From positions 1 through 64,000 of the IMG/VR virus record IMGVR_UViG_3300042397_002774: DNA of 64,000 nt. One strand, written 5' to 3'. The DNA is from a virus. The first letter of the stretch is position 1. Each line of letters starts with the position of its first letter. A model generated the notes under the pieces. The model searched no databases, was not told the origin of the DNA, and saw only the letters and a list, made by a program, of their open reading frames with translations. The position numbers were made by a program, and so were the translations under genes. Below are positions 30,165-38,444 of the stretch, piece after piece.

Positions 30165-30722
30165 TTATATTCTTTTAATCCAACTAGTATCAGAAAATGT
30201 TTGATCTATTTTTAACATTTCATTTATTCCATCAATTACACCTTGATGATTTGGATGATAATCATGTCCTGCTATAAATCCTCCTTTTTTTACTAAAGGG
30301 AGATAGTTTTCAATATCTTTTTTTATTTGATCGTAAGTGTGGAGACCATCAATATAGATAAAATCAAATGATTGAGTTTTTAAATCTTCAATAGCATCAT
30401 CTGATAGTTTCTGGATGTGTTTTATATTATTTTTATCTTCTATATTTAATAAAAATTGTTCATGAACTACTGATAAAGAAACATGTTTGCAAGCCTCGTC
30501 ATTTGGATCATAATCATCTAAAAAAGGATCTATTGTAATGACCTCCTTAAAATGATCAGCAAATACTAAAGTAGATTCACCTAAATAAGATCCTATTTCA
30601 ACCATTTTCATTTTTTTGGTGGAGGATATTTCATTTATATACTCAATAAGATCATATAATCCCTGAAGCATTTCAGGTTCTGTTCTCATATATCTAAAAT
30701 TATTCATTCTTTTTATTTCCAT
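30165..30722 (-). CDS. Class I SAM methyltransferase, 185 aa
   Basis: Rossmann motifs: MVEIGSYLGESTLVFA (SAM loop), VITIDPF, FDFIYIDGLHTYDQIKKDI and GGFIAGHDYHPNH. This resembles the Methyltransf_24 family linked to cephalosporin hydroxylase and sugar O-methyltransferases. Its place in the glycosyltransferase cluster suggests it methylates a sugar. Confidence 0.8.
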   Translation of the reverse strand: MEIKRMNNFRYMRTEPEMLQGLYDLIEYINEISSTKKMKMVEIGSYLGESTLVFADHFKEVITIDPFLDDYDPNDEACKHVSLSVVHEQFLLNIEDKNNIKHIQKLSDDAIEDLKTQSFDFIYIDGLHTYDQIKKDIENYLPLVKKGGFIAGHDYHPNHQGVIDGINEMLKIDQTFSDTSWIKRI

Positions 30723-31348
30723 TTTAATACATTGGTTATTTCCGTATGGGGAAATGTAGAACCATTAGTATAATTATTAAAATTATGGAGGATTCTTTGG
30801 GGGTATTTTGATATGTAATTCTTATCTTTTATAAACACGGCTACATAATCATACCAAATATCTCTTTCTTTATCACTAGTATATTGTTCTAATACACCAC
30901 AATCATATCCATTTCTAGTTCCCCAATTAGATAATGAGTGTGCACTATCTGGAAAGAATCTCCAGTAGTCCATAGGATATCTATGAAATGCTCCTATAGA
31001 TGGAGCATTAATATAAAGAATTCCTGTTGGTTTTAATATCCTTATTGCTTCTAAGAATGTTAACCAGAAGAATTCAATATGTTCAAAACATGATGAACTT
31101 ACAATAAAATCTACAGAATTATCTTCAATGGGAAATTTATAAGGATCTTCTAATATTATATCTACTCCAGGCATTTTTTCTAAATCTATTCCTATATACT
31201 TAGAACCTGGTGGGGCTAATGAGCGGATGTTAAATTCTCTGCCATTTCCTCCTATTTGAGATCCTATTTCAGTTATAATTGGGTTTGAAACTTGATTAAC
31301 ATAAGTCCCAAAAAATCTTCTAGCGTTAGCTTCGGCAGTGGCGTGCAT
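30713..31348 (-). CDS. Class I SAM methyltransferase, 211 aa
   Basis: ITEIGSQIGGNGREF (SAM loop), YIGIDLEKMPGVDI, NSVDFIVSSSCFEHIEFFWLTFLEAIRILKPTGILYINAP: the Methyltransf_11 pattern. Start at MHATAEANA; overlaps the other methyltransferase by 10 bases, so they are co-translated. Confidence 0.8.
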   Translation of the reverse strand: MHATAEANARRFFGTYVNQVSNPIITEIGSQIGGNGREFNIRSLAPPGSKYIGIDLEKMPGVDIILEDPYKFPIEDNSVDFIVSSSCFEHIEFFWLTFLEAIRILKPTGILYINAPSIGAFHRYPMDYWRFFPDSAHSLSNWGTRNGYDCGVLEQYTSDKERDIWYDYVAVFIKDKNYISKYPQRILHNFNNYTNGSTFPHTEITNVLKWK

Positions 31349-31353
31349 TAGTC

Positions 31354-31779
31354 TTATTTAAAATATTCAATATAATTTAAAGCCTCCATATATGTGCTTC
31401 CAAAGTGTTGAATTGTTTTCATATCTGCTTTGTGAGTAGCACCTTCAGGGAATTTTGCTTTTTCTTCTTCAGTAATAGGAGTAGCTTTAACTCCAGCCCA
31501 CTGCCAAACATTATCGGCTAAATCAACAAATACCATTCCTTTAGTTGGGTGGTTAATTGTTGAGGGATACCAATAGTATCCGTTTTCATCTAATTTTTTA
31601 ATGGCTCTATATAATTCAGGCAATACTGATTCTGTTTGTTCTAAATCAATTTTTTCAATATGTTGATCTGAATTTGAAGCAAATCCACATCCAAAGCAAT
31701 GCCATAATTTCTTTTGCTCTTGTTCTACTTCATAACAGAAGTCTGAACTACAAATAGGGCAAGTGATTAATTTATCCAT
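31354..31779 (-). CDS. Zinc-ribbon hypothetical protein, 141 aa
   Basis: N-terminal CPICSSDFC and HCFGCGFAS form a two-CxxC zinc ribbon (about residues 8-38) as in primase or transcription-related fingers. The rest (YWYPSTINHPTKGMVFVD; VWQWAGVKATPI) is unrecognised. It overlaps the next gene by one base. Confidence 0.6.
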   Translation of the reverse strand: MDKLITCPICSSDFCYEVEQEQKKLWHCFGCGFASNSDQHIEKIDLEQTESVLPELYRAIKKLDENGYYWYPSTINHPTKGMVFVDLADNVWQWAGVKATPITEEEKAKFPEGATHKADMKTIQHFGSTYMEALNYIEYFK

Positions 31780-32066
31780 TATTTTTTTAATTTATTTGTT
31801 GTTGTTGTAACCCAATTCCCACCTAAATCTTCTGCGTTGTAATGAAGACCTTCGTTTCCATTCTGTCCTATAATATCCATTCTACGTTCTAATTCTTCTT
31901 CATTCCAGCTTTCTTGGTCATGACCTGAACAAGGGGGTGTTTTAGAGGTATCATTTACTTCTCCCAATTTTTCTTTCAATGTATCCCATTGTTTTGGAGT
32001 AAGATTATACTCATGTACACCTTCTGTAAATCCCTTTAACCAAATTACAAATTCTTTACTTGTCAT
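31779..32066 (-). CDS. Hypothetical protein, 95 aa
   Basis: Not recognised. N-terminal LKGFTEGVHEYNLTPKQWDTLKEKL resembles the short helical segment common in phage proteins that begin FxxWLxGF. Acidic centre. Overlaps the end of the upstream glycosyltransferase by 11 bases. Confidence 0.6.
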   Translation of the reverse strand: MTSKEFVIWLKGFTEGVHEYNLTPKQWDTLKEKLGEVNDTSKTPPCSGHDQESWNEEELERRMDIIGQNGNEGLHYNAEDLGGNWVTTTTNKLKK

Positions 32067-33360
32067 CTTCAGCTTTATTTAAGGTTGGTAATGTTGTTTT
32101 GCTTAGCTTAGGAAGAGGAATTTCTTTAGTAAAATTAGCATCTAATATTTCAACTAATTTTTCACCCATTTTTTCTAAACTAAAATCATTTCGACAAATG
32201 TACGACTGTCTCTTTGCTTTTTCAACATATTCATCATAATCTGCATAAACTGCTTTCAATGCTAATGAGGCTTGGTTATAGTCTGGAGTAAACCATTTTG
32301 ATTCTGCTATCAACATGTTTTCAACAACAGCACTCTTATCTATTGGTTTTATTTCACCACCAACAAACACACTAAATTCTTTACTTAAGAAATCAGTATG
32401 TCCACTCCATCCACTAACAACAATTGGTTTTTGTGCTTGGGTGAATTCAATTAATGGTCTACCATATCCTTCACCTTTAGTTAAGCTTAACATTGCTTTT
32501 ACTTTAGAATGATTATACAAACCATTCATTTCATCGTCTGTTAATTCTCCATGAAGTAAATAAATGTTTGGTAAATCACCATCAACCATTGATTTAACTT
32601 CTTCTATCTTAGCAATCATTTGGTCTCTATCCATAATTGAATAATTACCACCATTTACTTTTAAAATAAGTCCCGGTTTGATTTTTCTATTTTTAAAGGT
32701 TTCAAGAAATGCTTTAATGGTTCCACCCATGTTTTTTCTATCTTCTCCAAAACTACCTTGTAACCAATGACCAACAACTAAAAAATTGAAATGCTCAGGA
32801 ATACTTTTTAATATATCATCTAAAGTTTCATCAACTTTATTTGTTTTTTTATAAATTTGAGTATCAACTCCTTCAAACAATACTTCTACTGGTGCTGTTG
32901 TTTCAATTATCCCAACCACTTCTTCAGGATTATCTTTTTTACGTTGTTCATATTTTGAATTTAAGAATACCTTTTTAGAATGATTACATGAAGTTAATAC
33001 TAAATCCATTCTATTACACCCTTCAATCCAAGTAGTAGCACATAAATCTGTTTCAATACCAGCAGTAATACCAATATTATATTTACCTACTTTTTGAAAT
33101 TCATTAGGTACTGTAATTTGGATCCAAATATCAGGAACATTTTCTAATTTATTATTACTTAGTTGGATACAATCAATAATTTTTTTATGATCAGGATTTG
33201 ATGGTTTTAGAAATCCAAATGGAGTACTACCCCATCTTTGTGATAGGATTTTAACTTCATATTTTTCTGAGTTGATAAGTGCTTTAACTACATCTCTCGA
33301 TCTTGCTCCATATCCACTAAATGTATCTATTGGGCAACTAATTGCTATAACTGGTTTCAT
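32056..33360 (-). CDS. Group 1 (GT4-type) glycosyltransferase, 434 aa
   Basis: GT-B fold. N-terminal SGYGARSRDVVKALI acceptor loop, middle VVGHWLQGSFGEDRKNM, NIYLLHGELTDDEM, and C-terminal EGYGRPLIEFTQAQKPIVVSGWSGHTDFL, which contains the E-x7-E nucleotide-sugar motif. Retaining GT4-like enzyme; donor and acceptor unknown. Next to another GT4. Confidence 0.8.
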   Translation of the reverse strand: MKPVIAISCPIDTFSGYGARSRDVVKALINSEKYEVKILSQRWGSTPFGFLKPSNPDHKKIIDCIQLSNNKLENVPDIWIQITVPNEFQKVGKYNIGITAGIETDLCATTWIEGCNRMDLVLTSCNHSKKVFLNSKYEQRKKDNPEEVVGIIETTAPVEVLFEGVDTQIYKKTNKVDETLDDILKSIPEHFNFLVVGHWLQGSFGEDRKNMGGTIKAFLETFKNRKIKPGLILKVNGGNYSIMDRDQMIAKIEEVKSMVDGDLPNIYLLHGELTDDEMNGLYNHSKVKAMLSLTKGEGYGRPLIEFTQAQKPIVVSGWSGHTDFLSKEFSVFVGGEIKPIDKSAVVENMLIAESKWFTPDYNQASLALKAVYADYDEYVEKAKRQSYICRNDFSLEKMGEKLVEILDANFTKEIPLPKLSKTTLPTLNKAEDDK

Positions 33361-33362
33361 AA

Positions 33363-34817
33363 CTATTCTGCTATTAAATAAGGATTATAATGTTGTGGTT
33401 GATCAGGGGTTTCAATAGGAATCAATTCATATGTGTATCTTGGAGTCCATTTTTTAAATGTTTCTTCAATACCATCTATAACATTTTTAGACATCAATCT
33501 AGCTGACATCATTGATTCATCTGATGTTACCCATTTGTAAGCTGCTTGGCCTCTTTCTTTAAAGTTTTGAGGTGTTATTGTTTTAAGACCATATACTACT
33601 GAAATTTGTTTAGCAATATCAAATGGTTCAGCTCTATCATCAAATATGTAAGGTGTTGGTTGAGAACCTACTAAACTTAAATTGTTTGGAAATACGGGGA
33701 ATGCCCACCCACCACAGTTTTTATATTTACCTCTATGGTTGGAACCAAACTCTTCAGTGAATTTAATCCACTCACCTTTTTCATCTTCAAATCTCATTTG
33801 GTCTTGCATTCCACCTGTTACTGTAGCTATAATAGGTTTACCACACATCATAGATTCAGTTAAACTTAAACCCCATCCTTCATTACTACTAGGTAACACA
33901 GTTGCATCACAAGCATTGTAAAGTAAATTCATTACTTGTGCTGGTTGTTTGCCTTGAGAGAAGATAATGTTTCCACCTTCTTTTCCAAAGATCATATCTC
34001 GCACTGCTTCTAAATCAGTACCATGCTCATCTTTTACATGAGTATGCATTACCAAACAAGTTTTACTTGCTTGTTCTTTGGTTAATTGAGAACGAAATTT
34101 ATTCCATGCTAACATTAAATCAGGTACTGATTTGCGTCTTATGTTTCTAGCATTATATAATAATGTAAAATCATATTTTTTATCACCAAACAATTGTTTT
34201 TTAAACTCTTGTAAAGCTAAATATTCAGGTTTATCTTCAGTGATAGGGAAGAAAATATTTTCATTTATTCCATGAGGAACATATTTAATTACTTTTTCTT
34301 CAGCTGCCTCCCCTAATACAACCCTATTAATGTTTTCTGTTTGTTTACTAATTGCTAGTAAAGCATCACATGACTCGTAGTATGATTTATTATACATTGG
34401 GTAAGGAATACTATCCCAAATGTTTAAATAAATAAGAGGCATTTGTTTTCTTATCTCATGCTCATTTTGAAATAACCAAATCCAATAACGAGGATCTGTA
34501 AAGATCATCATTGCATCTGGTTTTTCATTTTTGATGATTTGGCGTACAAATTCTATAGTGCCGTATCCTTTTACAGGATAAATAAATACACTAGAATCTT
34601 CAATACCAGCGTGTTCGTTAGTACTAGCACAGATATCTAATTTTTTACCTTCTTCAGGGTGATTTACACCACCTCCTAAATTGATCCAATTAAAATGATG
34701 AGCGGTACCCACTACTATTTCTCTAGCCATAGTGGATATACCGCTCGTCATTCTAATATCATCACAAAGTAATAGGATTTTCTTTCTATCCTCTTGTTTA
34801 ATATAACCTTCTTTCAT
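33363..34817 (-). CDS. Group 1 (GT4-type) glycosyltransferase, 484 aa
   Basis: GT-B fold. ILLLCDDIRMTSGISTMAREIV near the start (Gly-rich acceptor loop), YNARNIRRKSVPDLMLAW, and SNEGWGLSLTESMMCGKPIIATVTGGMQDQ, the E-x7-E donor motif. An internal region 345-400 (NCGGWAFPV) is family-specific. Probably modifies virion or host glycans, or DNA. Confidence 0.8.
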   Translation of the reverse strand: MKEGYIKQEDRKKILLLCDDIRMTSGISTMAREIVVGTAHHFNWINLGGGVNHPEEGKKLDICASTNEHAGIEDSSVFIYPVKGYGTIEFVRQIIKNEKPDAMMIFTDPRYWIWLFQNEHEIRKQMPLIYLNIWDSIPYPMYNKSYYESCDALLAISKQTENINRVVLGEAAEEKVIKYVPHGINENIFFPITEDKPEYLALQEFKKQLFGDKKYDFTLLYNARNIRRKSVPDLMLAWNKFRSQLTKEQASKTCLVMHTHVKDEHGTDLEAVRDMIFGKEGGNIIFSQGKQPAQVMNLLYNACDATVLPSSNEGWGLSLTESMMCGKPIIATVTGGMQDQMRFEDEKGEWIKFTEEFGSNHRGKYKNCGGWAFPVFPNNLSLVGSQPTPYIFDDRAEPFDIAKQISVVYGLKTITPQNFKERGQAAYKWVTSDESMMSARLMSKNVIDGIEETFKKWTPRYTYELIPIETPDQPQHYNPYLIAE

Positions 34818-34824
34818 AACGTAG

Positions 34825-35019
34825 TTAGTCTTCTTTTTTCAGTTGTGTATTTAATTGGTTGTGTACCGTTTTACGGAAGTCTTCATCAGTTAAATATAAA
34901 TACATTGCACGCTCTGTTAATTTTTGAATGCTGAATTTATGTTTAACGCAGGCTATTTTGAATTCTTCAAATAACGATTCAGGCACCTTTACACTTGTTA
35001 ATTGCATTTTTTCTGCCAT
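34825..35019 (-). CDS. Ribbon-helix-helix-like protein, 64 aa
   Basis: SVKVPESLFEEFKIACVKHKFSIQKLTERAMYLYL has the strand-helix-helix spacing of Arc/MetJ-type DNA-binding proteins. Probably a dimeric repressor. It stands at the head of the glycosyltransferase operon. Confidence 0.65.
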   Translation of the reverse strand: MAEKMQLTSVKVPESLFEEFKIACVKHKFSIQKLTERAMYLYLTDEDFRKTVHNQLNTQLKKED

Positions 35020-35061
35020 AGTTTGTAGTTTTTATATATTCGGATATAAATATATAAATTT

Positions 35062-36003
35062 TTAAGAGGCTGCAACTTTGTCGCAAAGTTCTGGTTTATC
35101 GTTGTAAGGGCACCATTTGCATGCGCTTTCGCCTACATTTTTAAGATACGACTTTATTTGGGGTTTACCAAATTCATCAAAACAATCTTTAAGAAAACTA
35201 TTAAAATTATCTGTTGCTTGTTTTCGTTTTATTTTACCACTAGCTGGTTTAAATGATTGGACTCTTGGGGTTGGGTATTCTGATTGTTCCCAAATTTTTC
35301 GTTTGACAATGAAGTATTCGACTTCAATTTTCTCAATATCGACCCCAAATTGTTTTGAAAAGTACTCCTTGTATAATAACACTTGAGCAATTTTACTATC
35401 GTCTTTCTTTTCTCTGTCTCCCCATCCTCGTGTTGATGTTTTGATATCATATATATAAATTTTATCTAAATCTTCATCATACAGTACAAAGTCAATAAAT
35501 CCTTTTAAAAATACATTATTAGCAACATTTGTTAATATTGGTATTTCAATACCTAATAATTTTACTCGACGAATACTAAATAATATATTTCTGTTTTTCT
35601 TGATCCATTTCATTATAGCAACAGCATCCTCATAAAATTCTCCCATTTCTTGAGGTGTAGTAAAATGAGATCCCATTTTCTTATATTCCTTAGAATATAC
35701 TTCTGAAAATTTGGCTTGGAATAATTCTTCCAGATCCATTCTATCTGCTGCAGCTCCACTTACATTATACATCGTTTCAAGATACGATTGTATAGTTTCA
35801 TGAAATGCTGTTCCAAACACAGTATGAATACTAGCTTGATAGGGTTGTTTGTTTTCTACGTAAGTTAAATACCACTTATAAGGGCAAGATGCCCACATTG
35901 TGTATTGAGAATAAGATACAGTTTTGTGAAATGCAGGATTAACCTCAGGTTGTTGGTAGTTTTTTATCTTAAGTTCAACCTCAGTTAATTTTTTCTTTCC
36001 CAC
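35062..36003 (-). CDS. Cas4/RecB-family PD-(D/E)XK nuclease, 313 aa
   Basis: YSQYTMWASCPYKWYLTYV (first Cys, motif around 37), GTAFHETIQSYL, GFIDFVLYDEDLDKIYIYDIKTSTRGWG (the D-x-K nuclease core) and a C-terminal ACKWCPYNDKPELC cluster. The four Cys pattern fits an iron-sulfur cluster as in Cas4/AddB-like exonucleases. No cas genes are present; a recombination or host-DNA degradation role is likely, as in other phages. Confidence 0.85.
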   Translation of the reverse strand: MGKKKLTEVELKIKNYQQPEVNPAFHKTVSYSQYTMWASCPYKWYLTYVENKQPYQASIHTVFGTAFHETIQSYLETMYNVSGAAADRMDLEELFQAKFSEVYSKEYKKMGSHFTTPQEMGEFYEDAVAIMKWIKKNRNILFSIRRVKLLGIEIPILTNVANNVFLKGFIDFVLYDEDLDKIYIYDIKTSTRGWGDREKKDDSKIAQVLLYKEYFSKQFGVDIEKIEVEYFIVKRKIWEQSEYPTPRVQSFKPASGKIKRKQATDNFNSFLKDCFDEFGKPQIKSYLKNVGESACKWCPYNDKPELCDKVAAS

Positions 36004-36235
36004 TAATTTCTTGTTTAATTTTTTCTAAATACAAGATAGCATCCATATGCTCTTGTTTAGCGTGCTCAATCCACTCAAGTAAAGATAAATCAGTACGGTC
36101 TAAAGTAACACCATATTTTTTCTTCCCCATAATAGCTCTTGTTGTAAACTGAGTAATAATTGAACTTACAACTGAGTCTATTTGGTGTAATTCTCCATTC
36201 TCATCTTCGGTATAATAGTATTCTTTACTTTCCAT
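35981..36235 (-). CDS. MazG-like all-alpha protein, 84 aa
   Basis: KYGVTLDRTDLSLLEWIEHAKQEHMDAILYLEKI is the pattern of phage MazG-like / dNTP pyrophosphohydrolase-type proteins (KYG..LDR.DLS..EW..HA..E..DA..YL). Glu and Asp of the helix would bind metal. It may trim dNTPs or be an inactive relative. Confidence 0.65.
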   Translation of the reverse strand: MESKEYYYTEDENGELHQIDSVVSSIITQFTTRAIMGKKKYGVTLDRTDLSLLEWIEHAKQEHMDAILYLEKIKQEISGKEKIN

Positions 36236-36599
36236 TGATTTGTGATATTATATTATTTAATTCGTCTTTAGGAAGCATTGAAATATATTCTTTAGCTTCC
36301 TTTTTACTTACTTCGAAATACAATGATACTGCTTCTACTTCGCCAGCATCATAATCTTTCTTATTTTTAGGCTTAATATATTTAAGATACTTGTATTGTT
36401 TGGGAATAAGATCCTTATACAAATTGTATAGGTGTTCGCCCTTCATTTGCCAAGTATTCTTTTGAACAACATTAACTACTTCACAATAATCAGGATCCAT
36501 ACTGAGGAAACGATTAATCATCCAGTTGTTCCAACCTTCATCTCCTAAGTATGCTCCTTTATTAGTTGTAATATTTTTAATATGGTCAAATATATTCAT
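36225..36599 (-). CDS. gp62: Clamp loader small subunit, gp62-like, 124 aa
   Basis: The features NNWMINRFLSMDPDYCEVVNVVQ, LIPKQYKYLKYIKPKNKK and AVSLYFEVSKKEAKEYISML parallel T4-type gp62 proteins, which share MINR.LS, P...Q..YL and a C-terminal KEA..Y helix. It lies close to gp44, as in T4-like phages. gp62 has no ATPase and bridges the gp44 ring. Shorter than T4 gp62 (187 aa). Confidence 0.7.
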   Translation of the reverse strand: MNIFDHIKNITTNKGAYLGDEGWNNWMINRFLSMDPDYCEVVNVVQKNTWQMKGEHLYNLYKDLIPKQYKYLKYIKPKNKKDYDAGEVEAVSLYFEVSKKEAKEYISMLPKDELNNIISQINGK

Positions 36600-36868
36600 T
36601 AGTATTGTCTTGTATTTTGTAATACGTCATTCTTCAATTTATCCATACGACTTGTAAAATGGCTATATTGAGATTTGATTTGTTTATCTAAATTATCATT
36701 AATTGCTCTTTGAAGATTTTCTGATCGTTCAAGTAGGGAATTAGTGTCATAGATTTGTTGACCTAAATCATTTATCTGGTCTTGGAGTTTATCCATTCTT
36801 TTAGTACTATAGTATACTGTAACTGCATTGGCAATTGCTACTATAAGTAATGCTATTGATGTTATCAT
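36599..36868 (-). CDS. Membrane protein with coiled coil, 89 aa
   Basis: N-terminal membrane helix (SIALLIVAIANAVTVYY, 3-19) then a long heptad-patterned helix (KRMDKLQDQINDLGQQIYDTNSLL). Single-pass anchor with a cytoplasmic or periplasmic coiled coil. Function unknown. Confidence 0.6.
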   Translation of the reverse strand: MITSIALLIVAIANAVTVYYSTKRMDKLQDQINDLGQQIYDTNSLLERSENLQRAINDNLDKQIKSQYSHFTSRMDKLKNDVLQNTRQY

Positions 36869-36871
36869 AAT

Positions 36872-37153
36872 TTAAAATTTAATAATTCTACCACCTTTTT
36901 CTTCTTCAGGTTCAGTGGGTTGTGATTGTGGTTGCTGTCTCATTTGTATTGGTAAGAATTCTTCATTCACACTTCCACAACTCATACAGGCAAACACTTG
37001 AATAGGAATCAAAGCATCTTGTGCTGTTCCTGTTAATAATCGAGATGCTTTTCTAAGCAATACTCCTTCTTGGAAAACTTGACTACCACACTTATCGCAG
37101 GATACTGGTGATGTCTTGTCTAAACCAATGTTTAGGTTCATTTGTTGATCCAT
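36872..37153 (-). CDS. Zinc-ribbon protein, 93 aa
   Basis: Start placed at MDQQMNLNIGL because ATG overlaps the gp44 stop (TAATG). CDKCG (about 20) and CMSCG (about 57) form a zinc ribbon. The C-terminus is Gln/Pro/Glu-rich ending GGRIIKF, which resembles a short clamp- or polymerase-binding tail. Its place beside gp44 suggests a clamp- or transcription-related role, unproven. Confidence 0.6.
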   Translation of the reverse strand: MDQQMNLNIGLDKTSPVSCDKCGSQVFQEGVLLRKASRLLTGTAQDALIPIQVFACMSCGSVNEEFLPIQMRQQPQSQPTEPEEEKGGRIIKF

Positions 37154-38073
37154 TATAATACTTGTTTTTTGATTGTTTCTAATACTTTGGCTATACAAGC
37201 AGCAAAGTTAATTTCTTTATCAGGCACTACGCCTGCTCTCCAGATAAAATCATCTAATATAACTGATAGTTGAGCATCATTTCCATAACTAAATTCGGCT
37301 AAATGCTCAAACATATAGCGATAAGCGGTTTGAAAGTCGTCTACTTGAGCATCAGCTACAAGTTGGCGTACTTGATACCAAGCATTTTTCTCGCGTTTAG
37401 ATAGTATTTGAACCAATTGTTTAGTCCAGTTATCATCTAAAGCGGTAACAACTAATTTACTTTCTTTAATATTAGATTGTAATACTTTAATTACAGAACG
37501 AATATCAGGATAAAACTCATTAATGACTTTAGCTACATCAACCATTTCATATATAATACCTTCAACATCTAAAATATTGATGCAGATATGTTTTGCAACA
37601 GCACCTTTAGTTGGTGGTTTGAGCATATGTAATTCACAACGTGATTGAAGTGGTTCAATTAAACGCTCAACATAGTTACAAGTCAATATAAAACGAGTAT
37701 ATGCTGAATATTCCTCAATTAGATTACGTAATGCTGCTTGAGCGGGTTGAGTTAGGAAATCTGCTTCATCCAATATTACAACCTTAATAGGTTGGAATGA
37801 TGCTGTTGAGGCAAATCCCTTAACTTTATCTCTAATTGTATCAATTCCATTCTCATCGCTAGCGTTGAGGTAAAGATAGTCGCATTGAATGTTTCCCACA
37901 ATTAGTTTAGCTAATGTAGTTTTACCTGTACCTGCGCTGCCAGCGAATATAAAATGGGGTATATCATTCTTAGCAATACAATCAGCAATACGATCTTTAA
38001 CAGCATCGTTACCAATGTATTGTTCTAAGGTCTGTGATCTGTATTTTTCTATCCAGAGTGTGTGTTGTTTCAT
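37153..38073 (-). CDS. gp44: Clamp loader large subunit, gp44-type AAA+ ATPase, 306 aa
   Basis: Loads the sliding clamp using ATP. Walker A GSAGTGKT (45-52), Walker B VVILDEAD (98-105), sensor 1 ILTCNYVER and the SRC arginine finger (about 148). The C-terminal collar domain is helical. Length is close to T4 gp44 (319 aa). Confidence 0.92.
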   Translation of the reverse strand: MKQHTLWIEKYRSQTLEQYIGNDAVKDRIADCIAKNDIPHFIFAGSAGTGKTTLAKLIVGNIQCDYLYLNASDENGIDTIRDKVKGFASTASFQPIKVVILDEADFLTQPAQAALRNLIEEYSAYTRFILTCNYVERLIEPLQSRCELHMLKPPTKGAVAKHICINILDVEGIIYEMVDVAKVINEFYPDIRSVIKVLQSNIKESKLVVTALDDNWTKQLVQILSKREKNAWYQVRQLVADAQVDDFQTAYRYMFEHLAEFSYGNDAQLSVILDDFIWRAGVVPDKEINFAACIAKVLETIKKQVL

Positions 38074-38435
38074 AACTGATTTTGATGTTTAATTACATTG
38101 TTAATGTATGCTTCTATATTTGCCTTACCAACAGGATTTGCAGAATGACAATTCCATTTTGGATAAGGAGTATCGGTTAATAGACAATGTCGTCCTAACC
38201 ATACTGCCGCGTCATAACCACTTTTAGTTTCCTTCTTTTGCTCTCTTGCTTTACGTTTAGACATTCCTGCCTCTACTTTTTCTTTAGCAACATCTTCTCC
38301 CAAATCATGGTCGAATGATACTTCATCAGGAACACCATTTAATCTAATCCACGCTACGAAATCATCGTAGTTACGAACGATAACCCACCCCTCTGTTTGA
38401 GGGGTGCGGATATCGTCTAAGTATAACTTTTTCAT
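38070..38435 (-). CDS. Cyclic-phosphate-processing receiver-like protein, 121 aa
   Basis: KKLYLDDIRTP, YDDFVAWIR, VSFDHDLGED and a C-terminal CHSANPVGKANIEAYI match the receiver-like family named for cyclic-phosphate processing. The DHDLG and HSANP motifs would form the active or binding site. Family function is inferred from association with RNA repair; no RNA ligase is visible here. Overlaps gp44 by 4 bases. Confidence 0.7.
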   Translation of the reverse strand: MKKLYLDDIRTPQTEGWVIVRNYDDFVAWIRLNGVPDEVSFDHDLGEDVAKEKVEAGMSKRKAREQKKETKSGYDAAVWLGRHCLLTDTPYPKWNCHSANPVGKANIEAYINNVIKHQNQL

Positions 38436-38444
38436 GCATTGAAT

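Noticed and set aside
35062-36003. Part of a CRISPR-Cas system (Cas4)
   Set aside because: No other cas genes or repeat array are visible; Cas4/RecB-like nucleases are common alone in phages.
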